Shown one piece after another: positions 46,742-55,412 of a stretch of DNA of 64,000 bases. Source of the DNA: Legionella shakespearei DSM 23087. GTDB lineage: Bacteria; Pseudomonadota; Gammaproteobacteria; Legionellales; Legionellaceae. How positions within the stretch are numbered: the stretch's first letter is position 1; each line of letters starts with the position of its first letter. The position numbers were made by a program, and so were the translations under genes. A model generated the notes under the pieces. It searched no databases. It was not told the origin of the DNA and worked only from the letters and a program-made list of their open reading frames with translations. Location of the stretch: positions 1 to 64,000 of the forward strand of contig NZ_KB892389.1 of NCBI RefSeq assembly GCF_000373765.1, read 5' to 3'.

Positions 46742-48175
46742 TTATGCCAGATATTTTTTCAGCAAACTGTTCACTTGTTCTGGATTCGCCTTTCCTTTGC
46801 TTTGTTTCATGACCTGGCCGACAAAAAAGGCCAGCAGCTTTTCTTTGCCTGCTTTATAATCAGCTGCCTGTTCGGGATATTGTTTTACTATATTGGCGAT
46901 CATTTCTTCAAGCTCGGCGCTGTTATCCATTTGCTGGTAGCCTTCGCGCTGGATGATTGCATCAATATCTGTTTCCCCATTCCACAGGAAGGTAAAAATA
47001 TTCTTTGCATTATTAGACGACACACTGTTGTCTTGCAGTTTATCCAGGAGTCTGGCCATGGTTTCAGCCGATATAGGTAAGGTGTCAAAACCCAGATTGC
47101 GCTCATTAAGTGAAGCTGCGTATTGGCCCTTTAACCAGTTAATAATTATTTTCTCCGAGGCTTTACTTAATGATTTGATGTCTTTGTAAAAATGCCAGGC
47201 TTCTGGTGATGACAAAATAAATGAAATGTCTTCATCGTTTAATGAAGGGGTATTTTTTAATTCGCTGTGAATTTTATGCGGTAAATCCGGTAAATTATGC
47301 TTTATTTCCGCTATCTGATAGCGTGTTACTTCTATGGGTAACAAGTCCGGATCAGGAAAATAGCGGTAATCATTTTCATTTTCCTTGTCGCGCATGGGAT
47401 GAGTGCTGTTGGTATCCGGGTTATAAAGACGTGTTTCCTGAATGACCTTTTGACCGCTTTCCAACAAATCCTGATGTCTCAATTGTTCAAAAGCTATAGC
47501 CTTTTCAATATAACGGAACGAATTGAGATTCTTCAACTCCGTTCGCGTGCCTAAAGTTGCTGATCCTCTGGGTTTGATGGACAGGTTCACATCGCAGCGA
47601 AAGGAGCCTTCCTGCATATTACCATCACAAATTCCCAGAAACCGTACCAACTGATGTAAGGTTTTCAAATATTTAATCGCTTCTTCTGCCGAATACATGC
47701 AGGGGGTGGTAACTATTTCCAGCAGGGGAGTCCCTGCACGGTTTAAATCAATTCCAGTATAGTCTGAATGATTCTCATGCAGAGATTTTCCTGCATCTTC
47801 TTCCAGATGAGCGCGAACAATTTCTATGTTTTTTTCCCTGCCATCATCAAGTGTAATGGTCAATTGGCCATTACTGACTATAGGTTTTTGAAATTGGCTG
47901 ATTTGATAGCCTTTAGGCAAATCAGGATAAAAATAATTTTTCCTTTCAAAAATGGAGGCATTATTAATATCGGCATTAATCGCCAGGCCTAACTGGATGG
48001 CCATAACTACTGCTTCTTTGTTTAAAACCGGAAGCACTCCGGGAAAACCCGCATCAATAAAACAGGTTTGTGAATTGGGGAGGGCGCCAAAAGCAGTAGA
48101 TGCGCCAGAAAATAATTTCGATTTGGTTTTTAACTGAGCATGAACTTCAAGACCAATAACAGTATCCCATTCCAT
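46742..48175 (-). CDS. gatB: Asp/Glu-tRNA amidotransferase subunit B
   Basis: Activates the misacylated tRNA with ATP so that ammonia from GatA can convert Asp-tRNA(Asn) or Glu-tRNA(Gln). 477 residues. It opens WDTVIGLEVHAQLKTKSKLF, contains DLPKGYQISQFQKPIV, DLNRAGTPLLEIVT and the GSFRCDVNLSIKPRG motif, and ends in the helical YqeY-like tail (VGQVMKQSKGKANPEQVN). It is the last gene of gatC-gatA-gatB, nine bases after gatA. Confidence 0.98.
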   Translation of the reverse strand: MEWDTVIGLEVHAQLKTKSKLFSGASTAFGALPNSQTCFIDAGFPGVLPVLNKEAVVMAIQLGLAINADINNASIFERKNYFYPDLPKGYQISQFQKPIVSNGQLTITLDDGREKNIEIVRAHLEEDAGKSLHENHSDYTGIDLNRAGTPLLEIVTTPCMYSAEEAIKYLKTLHQLVRFLGICDGNMQEGSFRCDVNLSIKPRGSATLGTRTELKNLNSFRYIEKAIAFEQLRHQDLLESGQKVIQETRLYNPDTNSTHPMRDKENENDYRYFPDPDLLPIEVTRYQIAEIKHNLPDLPHKIHSELKNTPSLNDEDISFILSSPEAWHFYKDIKSLSKASEKIIINWLKGQYAASLNERNLGFDTLPISAETMARLLDKLQDNSVSSNNAKNIFTFLWNGETDIDAIIQREGYQQMDNSAELEEMIANIVKQYPEQAADYKAGKEKLLAFFVGQVMKQSKGKANPEQVNSLLKKYLA

Positions 48176-48184
48176 AAATCACCC

Positions 48185-49630
48185 TTATTGGTTAGGTCTG
48201 GACTTATGCCAGCTCGTATGTTGTTGATAATGATGCGCCAGTTGCAGCAGGCGACCTTCACTAAAATGCTTGCCCATCAATTGCATGCCTACAGGGAGTT
48301 GCTTGTCAAAACCTGCAGGAATGGACAGGGCAGGAAGACCTGCCAGATTCGCGGCTACAGTAAAGACATCAGCAAGATAATTTTGAATTGGGTCAGCGAT
48401 TTTTTCCCCAATTTTAAAGGCAGTTGTCGGGGTGGTGGGGCCGAGAATAAAATCAACCTTGCCAAGGCTGTTGGATAATTCTTGCTGAATCAGGCGTCTG
48501 ATTTTTTGAGCCTGTACATAATAAGCATCAAAATAACCTGCCGAAAGGACATGAGTTCCAGTAAGGATTCGCCTTTGTACCTCTGCACCAAAACCCTCAC
48601 TGCGCGAATTGATGATCAGCTCGTTTAAACTGGACGCCTTGGAACTGCGGTGACCAAAACGCAAGCCATCATAGCGAGACAGGTTGGAAGACGCTTCCGC
48701 ACAGGCTATTACATAATAACAAGGCACCCATAAAGGCTGGAGTTTTAAATCCATTTCAACAATTTCAGCCCCCAAGTCCCTGAATACGCTTACTGCTTCT
48801 AAAATGGCTTTTTGTATCCCCTGATCTACCTGAGGCTGGAAGAAACAAGAGGGGAGTCCTATTCGTGTTTGAGCTGAGGGTTGATTCAGTTCCGCCGTAT
48901 AATCAGGCAAGTCAGAATCTACTGAAGTAGAATCGCGTGGGTCAAAGCCTGCCATAGCTTGCAGGATGATTGCCAAATCTTCAGCACTGTTGGCGAAAGG
49001 CCCCGCCTGATCCAGACTTGATGCATAAGCCACCATACCAAAACGCGATACCAGACCATAAGTAGGTTTGATGCCGCTAATCCCGCAAAATGCCGCAGGC
49101 TGGCGTATGGAGCCACCGGTGTCTGAACCAATGGCAAAGGGAGCTAATCCCGCAGCAACTGCGGCTGCCGAGCCTCCTGAAGAACCTCCGGGTACGCGTT
49201 CTTTATCCCAGGGATTTTTTACGGCACCAAAATAACTGTTTTCATTGGCCGAACCCATGGCAAATTCATCCATGTTGGTTTTTCCTACCAGAATAGCGCC
49301 TTGTTCTTTCAGTTTGCTTACTATGGTCGCTTCATAAGGAGCCTGAAAATTAGCCAGCATTTTGGAACCACAGGTTGTTGGCATGTTCTGAGTACAGAAT
49401 AAATCCTTCAATGCCATGGGGATTCCAGTCAGCGCTTTGGCTTTACCTTGCTTTAACTGTTCATCAGCGTGCTTTGCATCAGTCAGTGCCTGGTGTTCAT
49501 CAAGGCTGATGAAGGCATTCAAATCCTTATTGGCGTGAATGGTGTTAATGCACTGTTGGGTGAGTTCGACACTGGACAGTTCACCTGTCTGCAGTACCTG
49601 CGATAAATGCTTTAATGAATTGAATTCCAT
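48185..49630 (-). CDS. gatA: Asp/Glu-tRNA amidotransferase subunit A
   Basis: Amidase subunit of 481 residues that frees ammonia from glutamine. The Ser-cisSer-Lys triad is visible as [12 protein letters not shown] (Lys near 79) and [25 protein letters not shown] (serines near 150-175, quoted in family order). [17 protein letters not shown] is the classic amidase signature. It starts two bases after gatC and precedes gatB. Confidence 0.98.
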   Translation of the reverse strand: MEFNSLKHLSQVLQTGELSSVELTQQCINTIHANKDLNAFISLDEHQALTDAKHADEQLKQGKAKALTGIPMALKDLFCTQNMPTTCGSKMLANFQAPYEATIVSKLKEQGAILVGKTNMDEFAMGSANENSYFGAVKNPWDKERVPGGSSGGSAAAVAAGLAPFAIGSDTGGSIRQPAAFCGISGIKPTYGLVSRFGMVAYASSLDQAGPFANSAEDLAIILQAMAGFDPRDSTSVDSDLPDYTAELNQPSAQTRIGLPSCFFQPQVDQGIQKAILEAVSVFRDLGAEIVEMDLKLQPLWVPCYYVIACAEASSNLSRYDGLRFGHRSSKASSLNELIINSRSEGFGAEVQRRILTGTHVLSAGYFDAYYVQAQKIRRLIQQELSNSLGKVDFILGPTTPTTAFKIGEKIADPIQNYLADVFTVAANLAGLPALSIPAGFDKQLPVGMQLMGKHFSEGRLLQLAHHYQQHTSWHKSRPNQ

Positions 49631-49632
49631 AA

Positions 49633-49941
49633 TTATTTACCTGAGTCTATGACTTTAGGGACTAAATACAAATTGTCTTCGAAGAGAGGGGCTATAGCTT
49701 CCAGTTCTGCCACACAATCTGCCTCTGTCACAGCATCTTCCCTTAAACGCTGATGCAAGGCAAAAGGGTGAAACAGTGGGGCTATGCCTTTGGTATCCAC
49801 TGAACGTAATTGGTCAACAAAATCCATGATGGAACTGATTTCCTGAGTCAATTGCTCAGAGTGTTCTTCATCAATAGTCAAATAAGCCAAGCCCGCTATT
49901 TTTTCAAGATCTTTTGAAGAGATAGTCATATTAGTACTCAA
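49633..49941 (-). CDS. gatC: Asp/Glu-tRNA amidotransferase subunit C
   Basis: A 102-residue subunit that wraps and stabilises Gat[22 protein letters not shown] and [21 protein letters not shown] are typical; the C-terminus [14 protein letters not shown] closes the belt. It leads the gatCAB operon from the promoter at 49956-49983. Confidence 0.96.
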   Translation of the reverse strand: MSTNMTISSKDLEKIAGLAYLTIDEEHSEQLTQEISSIMDFVDQLRSVDTKGIAPLFHPFALHQRLREDAVTEADCVAELEAIAPLFEDNLYLVPKVIDSGK

Positions 49942-49955
49942 ACAGAAAGTAGATC

Positions 49956-49983
49956 ATTATAACTATTTCCGATTCATTTCCAA
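49956..49983 (-). promoter_or_regulatory. Sigma-70 promoter for gatCAB
   Basis: On the minus strand TTGGAA (49983-49978), 16 bases, and TATAAT (49961-49956). Initiation near 49949 would leave almost no leader before the gatC ATG at 49941, so either the leader is very short or the true site differs. Confidence 0.45.
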
Positions 49984-50024
49984 GTATGTAGAATGGGTAT
50001 TCGTTCACAATAACAGAGGCGAAT

Positions 50025-52181
50025 GTGTTATCCACATTACAACAGTATAAAACCCAGGGCGGTGTTCACGTTGAGTTTTCTCAGCAGTCACTTGATTATC
50101 AGCAGGGAATAGAATCTTTGCTGGAACGTATTGATTCACACCGAGGCGCTTTATTCGCTTCGAGTTTTGAATATCCTGGACGTTATACCTGTTGGGATAT
50201 AGGCTTTTATAATCCTCCTCTGGCCATTGTCTGTAAACAGAATGTCATTAAACTTGAAGCCTTGAATCAGCGTGGTGAAGTATTGCTGGCTTTTGTAAAA
50301 CCTTTAATTGCAGAACAAGGCAATCTGGAGTTACTGTCCAACAGTAAAACCGTCTGTGAGCTTAAGATTAAGCCCTCACAACAGGTTTTTAGTGAAGAGG
50401 AGCGGAGCTTACAACCCTCAGTATTCAGCATCATCCGTTTGCTGCTTGCCTTTTTTAAATCAGATGAAGACTCCTATTCAGGCCTTTACGGCGCTTTTGG
50501 TTTTGACCTGATTTATCAGTTTGAGGATTTGCCGCAGCATAAAGAACGCGATGAATCACAACGGGAGATGGTGCTGTATTTGCCCGATGAAATTTATATT
50601 GTCAATCACAGGAAAGAAGAAGCTTTTGTCAGGCGCTATGATTTTCAATATCAGGGAAAATCAACTCAGTCCTTGGCAAGAGAAGGTGAATATGCGCCTT
50701 ATCAGTCGCCTGAAAAGCCAGAAAAGGTTTGCGATCATGAACTGGGTGAATACACCTCGGTAGTCAATAAGGCCAAAGAGCGATTTGCCTGTGGTGATTT
50801 GTTTGAAGTGGTGCCCAGTCAGACTTTTTATACCCATTTCACCAGTAAGCCCTCTGAATTATTCAGCAAAATGCGGCGGGTTAATCCTTCTCCTTATGGT
50901 TTTTTTATTAATTTGGGCAATGAAGAATATCTGGTAGGCGCTTCTCCTGAAATGTACGTGCGAGTTCAGGGGAAACGGGTGGAAACCTGTCCTATATCAG
51001 GAACCATCAAACGGGGGGCTGATGCCATTGAAGATGCCTTAAATATTCAGGCTTTACTGGATTCTCCCAAAGAAGAGTCAGAACTGACCATGTGTACTGA
51101 TGTGGACAGGAACGACAAATCACGTGTTTGTGAGGCGGGAAGTGTTCGAGTGATAGGCAGGCGTCAAATAGAAATGTATTCACGCCTGATTCATACAGTA
51201 GATCATGTAGAAGGTATTTTGCGCCAGGAATTTGATGCGGTAGATGCTTTTTTAACCCATATGTGGGTGGTGACGGTTACTGGCGCCCCTAAACTCTGGG
51301 CGATGAATTTTATAGAGCAACACGAAAAATCACCGCGTAAATGGTATGGTGGTGCAGTAGGCTGGTTTGGTTTTGATGGCAATTTAAATACTGGCCTTGT
51401 TTTAAGAACGGTACGTATTGAGCGGGGAATTGCTGAGGTCAGGGTAGGGGCAACGCTGCTTTATGATTCAGTTCCTGAGGCTGAAGAGCAGGAAACCCGT
51501 TTAAAGGCTTCTGCTTTTTTGGATTTACTGCAAAACTCTGAACAAAAAGCCAAAGAGAAAACCGAAGCCTTGTCTTTAACCGGAACCGGTAAAAAAGTAT
51601 TGCTCGTTGATCATCAGGATTCCTTCGTGCATACGCTGGCAAATTACATCCGTCAGACTGGAGCCGAGGTAACGACCATTCGTTTTGACAAGGTATTGGC
51701 TTATTTAAAAGAAAAGACTTTTGATTTGGTTGTTTTATCGCCAGGACCTGGAAGGCCCGCTGATTTTAAACTTTCCGAGACTATAGATCATATTAATGCT
51801 TATGACATACCTATTTTCGGTGTTTGCCTCGGTTTGCAGGGAATAGTGGAACATTTTGGCGGTATTCTTGATATTTTGCATTATCCCATGCATGGCAAAC
51901 CCTCTCAAATCAAGGTCCTGAATTCAGCTCATTTATTCAACGGGTTGAATGAATCCTTCACTGCTGGACGTTATCATTCTTTATACGCCCGTTTAAAAAC
52001 AGTTCCTGACGCACTTGAAGTCACTGCAATGAGTGAGGATGGTATTGTCATGGCGGTATCGCATAAGACATTGCCTATTCATGCAGTGCAGTTCCATCCT
52101 GAAACGATTTTGTCTCTCCCTAATCAGGCGGGTATGAAAATCATTACTAACCTTATGGACATGGTGAAAGCACATGGGTAA
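50025..52181 (+). CDS. trpE(G): Fused anthranilate synthase TrpE-TrpG
   Basis: Single 718-residue chain that makes anthranilate from chorismate and glutamine. Residues 1-510 are TrpE (YGAFGFDLIYQFEDLP; EVVPSQTFYT; ETCPISGTIKRG; LRTVRIERGIAEVRVGATLL). After a linker (about 505-525) comes the glutamine amidotransferase: LLVDHQDSFVHTLANYIRQ, catalytic Cys in FGVCLGLQG near 599 and HAVQFHPET near 688. GTG at 50025 is used, with AGAGG upstream; an ATG two bases earlier is out of frame. Such fusions are known in Legionella and rhizobia. The end overlaps clcA by eight bases. No other trp genes are in the window. Confidence 0.95.
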   Translation: MLSTLQQYKTQGGVHVEFSQQSLDYQQGIESLLERIDSHRGALFASSFEYPGRYTCWDIGFYNPPLAIVCKQNVIKLEALNQRGEVLLAFVKPLIAEQGNLELLSNSKTVCELKIKPSQQVFSEEERSLQPSVFSIIRLLLAFFKSDEDSYSGLYGAFGFDLIYQFEDLPQHKERDESQREMVLYLPDEIYIVNHRKEEAFVRRYDFQYQGKSTQSLAREGEYAPYQSPEKPEKVCDHELGEYTSVVNKAKERFACGDLFEVVPSQTFYTHFTSKPSELFSKMRRVNPSPYGFFINLGNEEYLVGASPEMYVRVQGKRVETCPISGTIKRGADAIEDALNIQALLDSPKEESELTMCTDVDRNDKSRVCEAGSVRVIGRRQIEMYSRLIHTVDHVEGILRQEFDAVDAFLTHMWVVTVTGAPKLWAMNFIEQHEKSPRKWYGGAVGWFGFDGNLNTGLVLRTVRIERGIAEVRVGATLLYDSVPEAEEQETRLKASAFLDLLQNSEQKAKEKTEALSLTGTGKKVLLVDHQDSFVHTLANYIRQTGAEVTTIRFDKVLAYLKEKTFDLVVLSPGPGRPADFKLSETIDHINAYDIPIFGVCLGLQGIVEHFGGILDILHYPMHGKPSQIKVLNSAHLFNGLNESFTAGRYHSLYARLKTVPDALEVTAMSEDGIVMAVSHKTLPIHAVQFHPETILSLPNQAGMKIITNLMDMVKAHG

Positions 52182-53469
52182 AAAAACGCTGATTCTTTAT
52201 CTGGTTTCGGTTGTACTGGGATTTTTAACGGGACTTATCGCGTCCTTATTTCAGTTAGCCATTGCCGGTCTAGATGCGTCACTGGCCAATTTTTTTACCT
52301 GGGTTCAAACTCATGATTTACCCGTTGGACTCATTTCGGCACTGGTTTCCATGCTTATGGTGTTGATTGCCTGGCTTTTAGTACGGCATATAGCTCCCGA
52401 AGCTTCTGGAAGTGGGGTGCCTGAAATAGAAGGAACTTTGCTTCATGTCCGTCCTATCTTCTGGAAACGTTTGTTGCCCGTGAAATTTTTTGCTGGTGTT
52501 TTGGCCATTTCAGCCAAAATGGTGTTGGGACGGGAAGGTCCTACCATTCAAATGGGCGGGAATTTAGGGGAAATGCTGGGGGACATGTTTCGCATGTCAC
52601 GTCGCAGAAGTGATACCTTAATTGCTGCCGGATCCGCAGCGGGTCTTGCCGCTGCGTTTAATGCGCCATTGGCGGGTGTTTTATTCGTGATGGAAGAAAT
52701 GCGTAATCAGTTTAATTATTCCTTTACCAATTTTAAAATGGTCATGATTTGCTGCGTTATGGCGACCATTACCCTGAACCTGATTGTTGGCTCAGGCCCT
52801 GCCATTAAAATGGAATTATTTGAGCTGCCCAGCCTGCATTCATTATGGTTGTTTTTAGTATTTGGCGTTGTTGTGGGGCTGATAGGGCTGCTGTTCAATC
52901 ATGTGCTTATCAAGACCCTGGATTTGTTGGACAGATTAACCTCGCGGCAAAAGATGTGTTATGTAGTGCTGGTTGGCTTGTTAGTGGGATTTCTCACTTA
53001 TTATTATCCTCCTACCGTCGGAGGCGGATATGAGATTATTAACCAGGCATTGACCATGTCGCCTGCAGTGCCTGTTTTATGCGTTTTAATTGTGATTCGT
53101 TTTGTAACGACCATGTTGTCTTATTCAACTGGCGTACCAGGCGGGATTTTTGCTCCTATGCTGGCTTTGGGAACTTTATTAGGCTTGGCAGTGTTCCATT
53201 TATTCCAATGGCTGAGTATGGATTTTTCCATTCATCCGGGGATGTTTGCGGTGGCAGGCATGGGGGCGTTTTTTGCGGCTACGGTGCGTTCGCCAATCAC
53301 GGGTGTGGTTCTGGTGGTGGAAATGACCCAGAATTATTTATTGATTTTACCGCTGATGATCACCTGTATTACATCAACTACTGTAGTGCAATTAGCGCGT
53401 AATAAGCCTATATATACCCAGCTTCTTGAACGTACTTTGCGGATTAATTCGACTGCTAAACTTAAATAG
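52174..53469 (+). CDS. clcA: H+/Cl- exchange transporter ClcA
   Basis: CLC antiporter of 431 residues with 11 or more membrane helices. The selectivity motifs are GSGVPEIEG near 79 and GREGPTIQMGG near 120 with the gating Glu; the inner proton Glu is kept in LFVMEEMRNQF, so it should be an exchanger and not a channel. GVPGGIFAPMLALGTLLG is the third signature. It may help acid resistance. It overlaps trpE(G). A strong terminator follows at 53477-53506, and a second copy of its last 55 bases lies at 54707-54761. Confidence 0.96.
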   Translation: MGKKTLILYLVSVVLGFLTGLIASLFQLAIAGLDASLANFFTWVQTHDLPVGLISALVSMLMVLIAWLLVRHIAPEASGSGVPEIEGTLLHVRPIFWKRLLPVKFFAGVLAISAKMVLGREGPTIQMGGNLGEMLGDMFRMSRRRSDTLIAAGSAAGLAAAFNAPLAGVLFVMEEMRNQFNYSFTNFKMVMICCVMATITLNLIVGSGPAIKMELFELPSLHSLWLFLVFGVVVGLIGLLFNHVLIKTLDLLDRLTSRQKMCYVVLVGLLVGFLTYYYPPTVGGGYEIINQALTMSPAVPVLCVLIVIRFVTTMLSYSTGVPGGIFAPMLALGTLLGLAVFHLFQWLSMDFSIHPGMFAVAGMGAFFAATVRSPITGVVLVVEMTQNYLLILPLMITCITSTTVVQLARNKPIYTQLLERTLRINSTAKLK

Positions 53470-53476
53470 TTACACT

Positions 53477-53512
53477 TGTAACCTTGATGCAGTGATCAAG
53501 GTTACAGTTTTA
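53477..53512 (+). terminator. Rho-independent terminator of clcA
   Basis: TGTAACCTTGAT and ATCAAGGTTACA form a perfect 12-base stem with a 6-base loop, followed by GTTTTAT. It lies eight bases after the clcA stop and faces the end of the LRR gene, for which it may serve too. Confidence 0.8.
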
Positions 53513-53519
53513 TAAAACC

Positions 53520-54449
53520 TCAGAGTCTTGGTGCGGCTGCTTGCTGCCGGGATTGGATCTGATCGTTATCTTGCACTTCACTTGCCTTATCACTATCCTC
53601 TGAGCCTGGTATTGGTGACATATTGTCTTCTTGGCAAGGAAGGAAAAAACATGGTCTGCGTTGTTCCACCCGTGCTATATGTGCCTTAACAAATTGGTTC
53701 GCTCTGCTGGGGGAAGCTAATAAATTTTCCAGGATTTTAGCTATTATTTCAGAAGGAACAGTCCTATCTTGATACCCTTGCTGCATGAGAAGCAGCATTG
53801 GTCCAATTACCCTTTGGGCCTCAGACTCACCATTACTTCCAAGATCTAATCTTCTACTGCTATCATGGACCTGTAATTGAAGTTGGGTCAGTAGATGGTC
53901 ATTTTGTTGTAAATTAAATGAAAAAAGTTTATTCCTTTTTAAGATAATTTTTTCTACGGTCGCGGGTATCGTTGCAAGTACTTCTACAAGAGTATTTAAA
54001 GGAAGTGCGCGTAAATCATTATTACTTAAATCCAGTGTACGAAGGTGAGGGGGAATAGCTGAAAACATATTTTTTAATTGCGTTTCACTGAAAAGATTAA
54101 GACTATTTCCTGCTAATGATACAGAAGTAACATTTGGGGGAAGGTAATTAAATAAATTTGTAATGTGCTGGTTAAATCTGTTTCTAAACATTGGCTGTTG
54201 AGCTAAATGTAAATTGTTTGAGACATCCAGAAAATTAACATTCGAAGAAAATAATTGAAAAAAAGGACGCCAATCTTCTATATCTGTGAGTTGATTGCCA
54301 CTTAAATCAATACCTGTAGCTTCATGGGGGACTGTTGCAAGTTTTCGTAATAATTCCTCATCCCATGTTTCACCTCTGTTTCCATGTCTATCGTGTGCTA
54401 TAGCAAGAATATTCAAACCTTTACTAGACAAATCAATTTTAAATAACAT
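53520..54449 (-). CDS. Leucine-rich-repeat protein, effector-like
   Basis: A 309-residue protein without signal peptide. Four or five LRR units span about residues 45-175, for example IDLSGNQLTDIE, FLDVSNNLHLA, VSLAGNSLNLFS and LDLSNNDLRALP, with the LxLxxNxL core. A helical C-terminal part (about 205-265) and a polar Ser/Asp/Gln-rich tail (265-309) follow. Such LRR proteins in Legionella are often Dot/Icm effectors; translocation is not shown here. It lies between clcA and a duplicated clcA tail, so it appears to be inserted DNA. Confidence 0.85.
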   Translation of the reverse strand: MLFKIDLSSKGLNILAIAHDRHGNRGETWDEELLRKLATVPHEATGIDLSGNQLTDIEDWRPFFQLFSSNVNFLDVSNNLHLAQQPMFRNRFNQHITNLFNYLPPNVTSVSLAGNSLNLFSETQLKNMFSAIPPHLRTLDLSNNDLRALPLNTLVEVLATIPATVEKIILKRNKLFSFNLQQNDHLLTQLQLQVHDSSRRLDLGSNGESEAQRVIGPMLLLMQQGYQDRTVPSEIIAKILENLLASPSRANQFVKAHIARVEQRRPCFFLPCQEDNMSPIPGSEDSDKASEVQDNDQIQSRQQAAAPRL

Positions 54450-54650
54450 AATGTATCTTTCCTTTGCTTTAAAAAAGTGGAATTATATTATACAATTAAT
54501 ATTGATTAATTTCAATATGTATGAAAAATAAATGGAAGTATCACCGCTAACGTAAGAAATACGTTCGTCCCTCGACTTGTCTGCGGGATCCAGGAATCTC
54601 AATCCGAACTTAGATCTCTGGATACAAGCAACTGACTCTTCTACATCTAT

Positions 54651-54709
54651 CCATGTCGTCCTGAGCGCGTCTTTTGGCGCGAAGGATCTCCTGAAAGCGG
54701 CATGGTGCC
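54651..54709. repeat. Half family-A repeat (A10)
   Basis: CCATGTCGTCCTGAGCGCG... runs to GGCATGGTGCC, exactly the element's centre, then switches to clcA sequence. The TTTTGGCGCGAAGG variant is shared with copy A2. Confidence 0.85.
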
Positions 54710-54761
54710 TATATATACCCAGCTTCTCGAGCGTACTTTGTGAATTAATTCGACTGTTAAA
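54707..54761 (+). pseudogene. Duplicated 3' end of clcA (remnant)
   Basis: GCCTATATATACCCAGCTTC and the following bases match clcA 53406-53460 (offset 1301) with about five transitions in 55 positions. It encodes a fragment of the ClcA C-terminus with a stop from a changed codon (CGG to TGA), so it is not functional. Confidence 0.8.
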
Positions 54762-54786
54762 TCCGGTAGTCAATAATTTAATCTAT

Positions 54787-54815
54787 TTGATTTTTATTTA
54801 ATCTTAACCTATAAC
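54787..54815 (+). promoter_or_regulatory. Sigma-70 promoter for the small secreted protein gene
   Basis: TTGATT (54787-54792), 17 bases, TATAAC (54810-54815). It would give a leader of about 130 bases, which contains a segment (54867-54903) resembling the fis-rnpB spacer. Confidence 0.45.
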
Positions 54816-54954
54816 TAGATAGAGCGATTACTTAGTACCTTCACCAGGATGTAATTGCAGGAGTGACTTCAGTAGTAATATTTCAAGTACTAAATTAATA
54901 GGTCAGAAAGACTTATTAATTAGGACTAACTTTGTATTAAGTTGAGGAGGTATT

Positions 54955-55230
54955 ATGTTTCGCTATGTAAGTATTTTTGCCTTAAGCGTATTTCTTGCCA
55001 GTGGATCTGCTATGGCAGCGCAAAGCTCGGAAAAAACTAAAGAGTGCGGAAAAATTCTCACAGATTGCTGGAAAAAGGCCTTAGAGGTTAATTGCTATCC
55101 TAGCCCTTTTCGACCAGAGGTTTGTAAAAAATTTAAGAAAAATGGATGTTCAAGGACGCCTAAAGACTATTCAGATAATTTTATCGGCAGTGTTGCAAAT
55201 GGTATAGTTATCAAATGTGCTGGTTGGTGA
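54955..55230 (+). CDS. Small secreted cysteine-rich protein
   Basis: A 91-residue protein with a clean signal peptide (cleavage probably after AMA, residue 21). The mature chain of about 70 residues is basic and has six cysteines (C31, C38, C47, C57, C65, C88), an even number that suggests three disulfides after export. I do not recognise a family. GAGGAGG lies just before the ATG. It stands alone on the plus strand among minus-strand effector-like genes, with its own promoter candidate. It could be a periplasmic or secreted toxin-like or inhibitor-like protein; no evidence decides. Confidence 0.75.
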   Translation: MFRYVSIFALSVFLASGSAMAAQSSEKTKECGKILTDCWKKALEVNCYPSPFRPEVCKKFKKNGCSRTPKDYSDNFIGSVANGIVIKCAGW

Positions 55231-55282
55231 TAGCTTCGTGGTTTGATACTCTGTATTTTAATGATACAAGAGACGTGCTCCA

Positions 55283-55412
55283 AAAAGAGGCGATAGCCTC
55301 GTCACGAAGCCTTAGCACCATGCCAAGGCTTCGAGACAGCGCTACGGACCGTGCCACAACCATGCTACGGCCGTTCCCTGATAGGGGCTGACCTATTTAA
55401 CTCACGTTAACT
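55283..55412. repeat. Family-G repeat (copy G2)
   Basis: Contains AGCCTCGTCACGAAGCCTT, AGCACCATGCC and AAGGCTTCGAGACAGCGCT, as in copy G3, but lacks the long outer arms. It ends with TTAACTCACGTTAACTTAG (55398-55416), in which the stop codon of the ankyrin gene lies. Confidence 0.7.

Larger units (their letters stand above)
54450..54786. other. Gene-free junction with half repeats and a clcA remnant
   Basis: After AT-rich leader of the LRR gene (54450-54540) come a decayed family-E piece (54565-54592), half of a family-A hairpin (54651-54709) and a copy of the clcA 3' end (54707-54761). No gene is seen. Confidence 0.7.

Noticed and set aside
50028-50036. Perfect DnaA box TTATCCACA at the start of trpE(G)
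   Set aside because: It encodes the first codons of the gene and stands alone; treated as chance.
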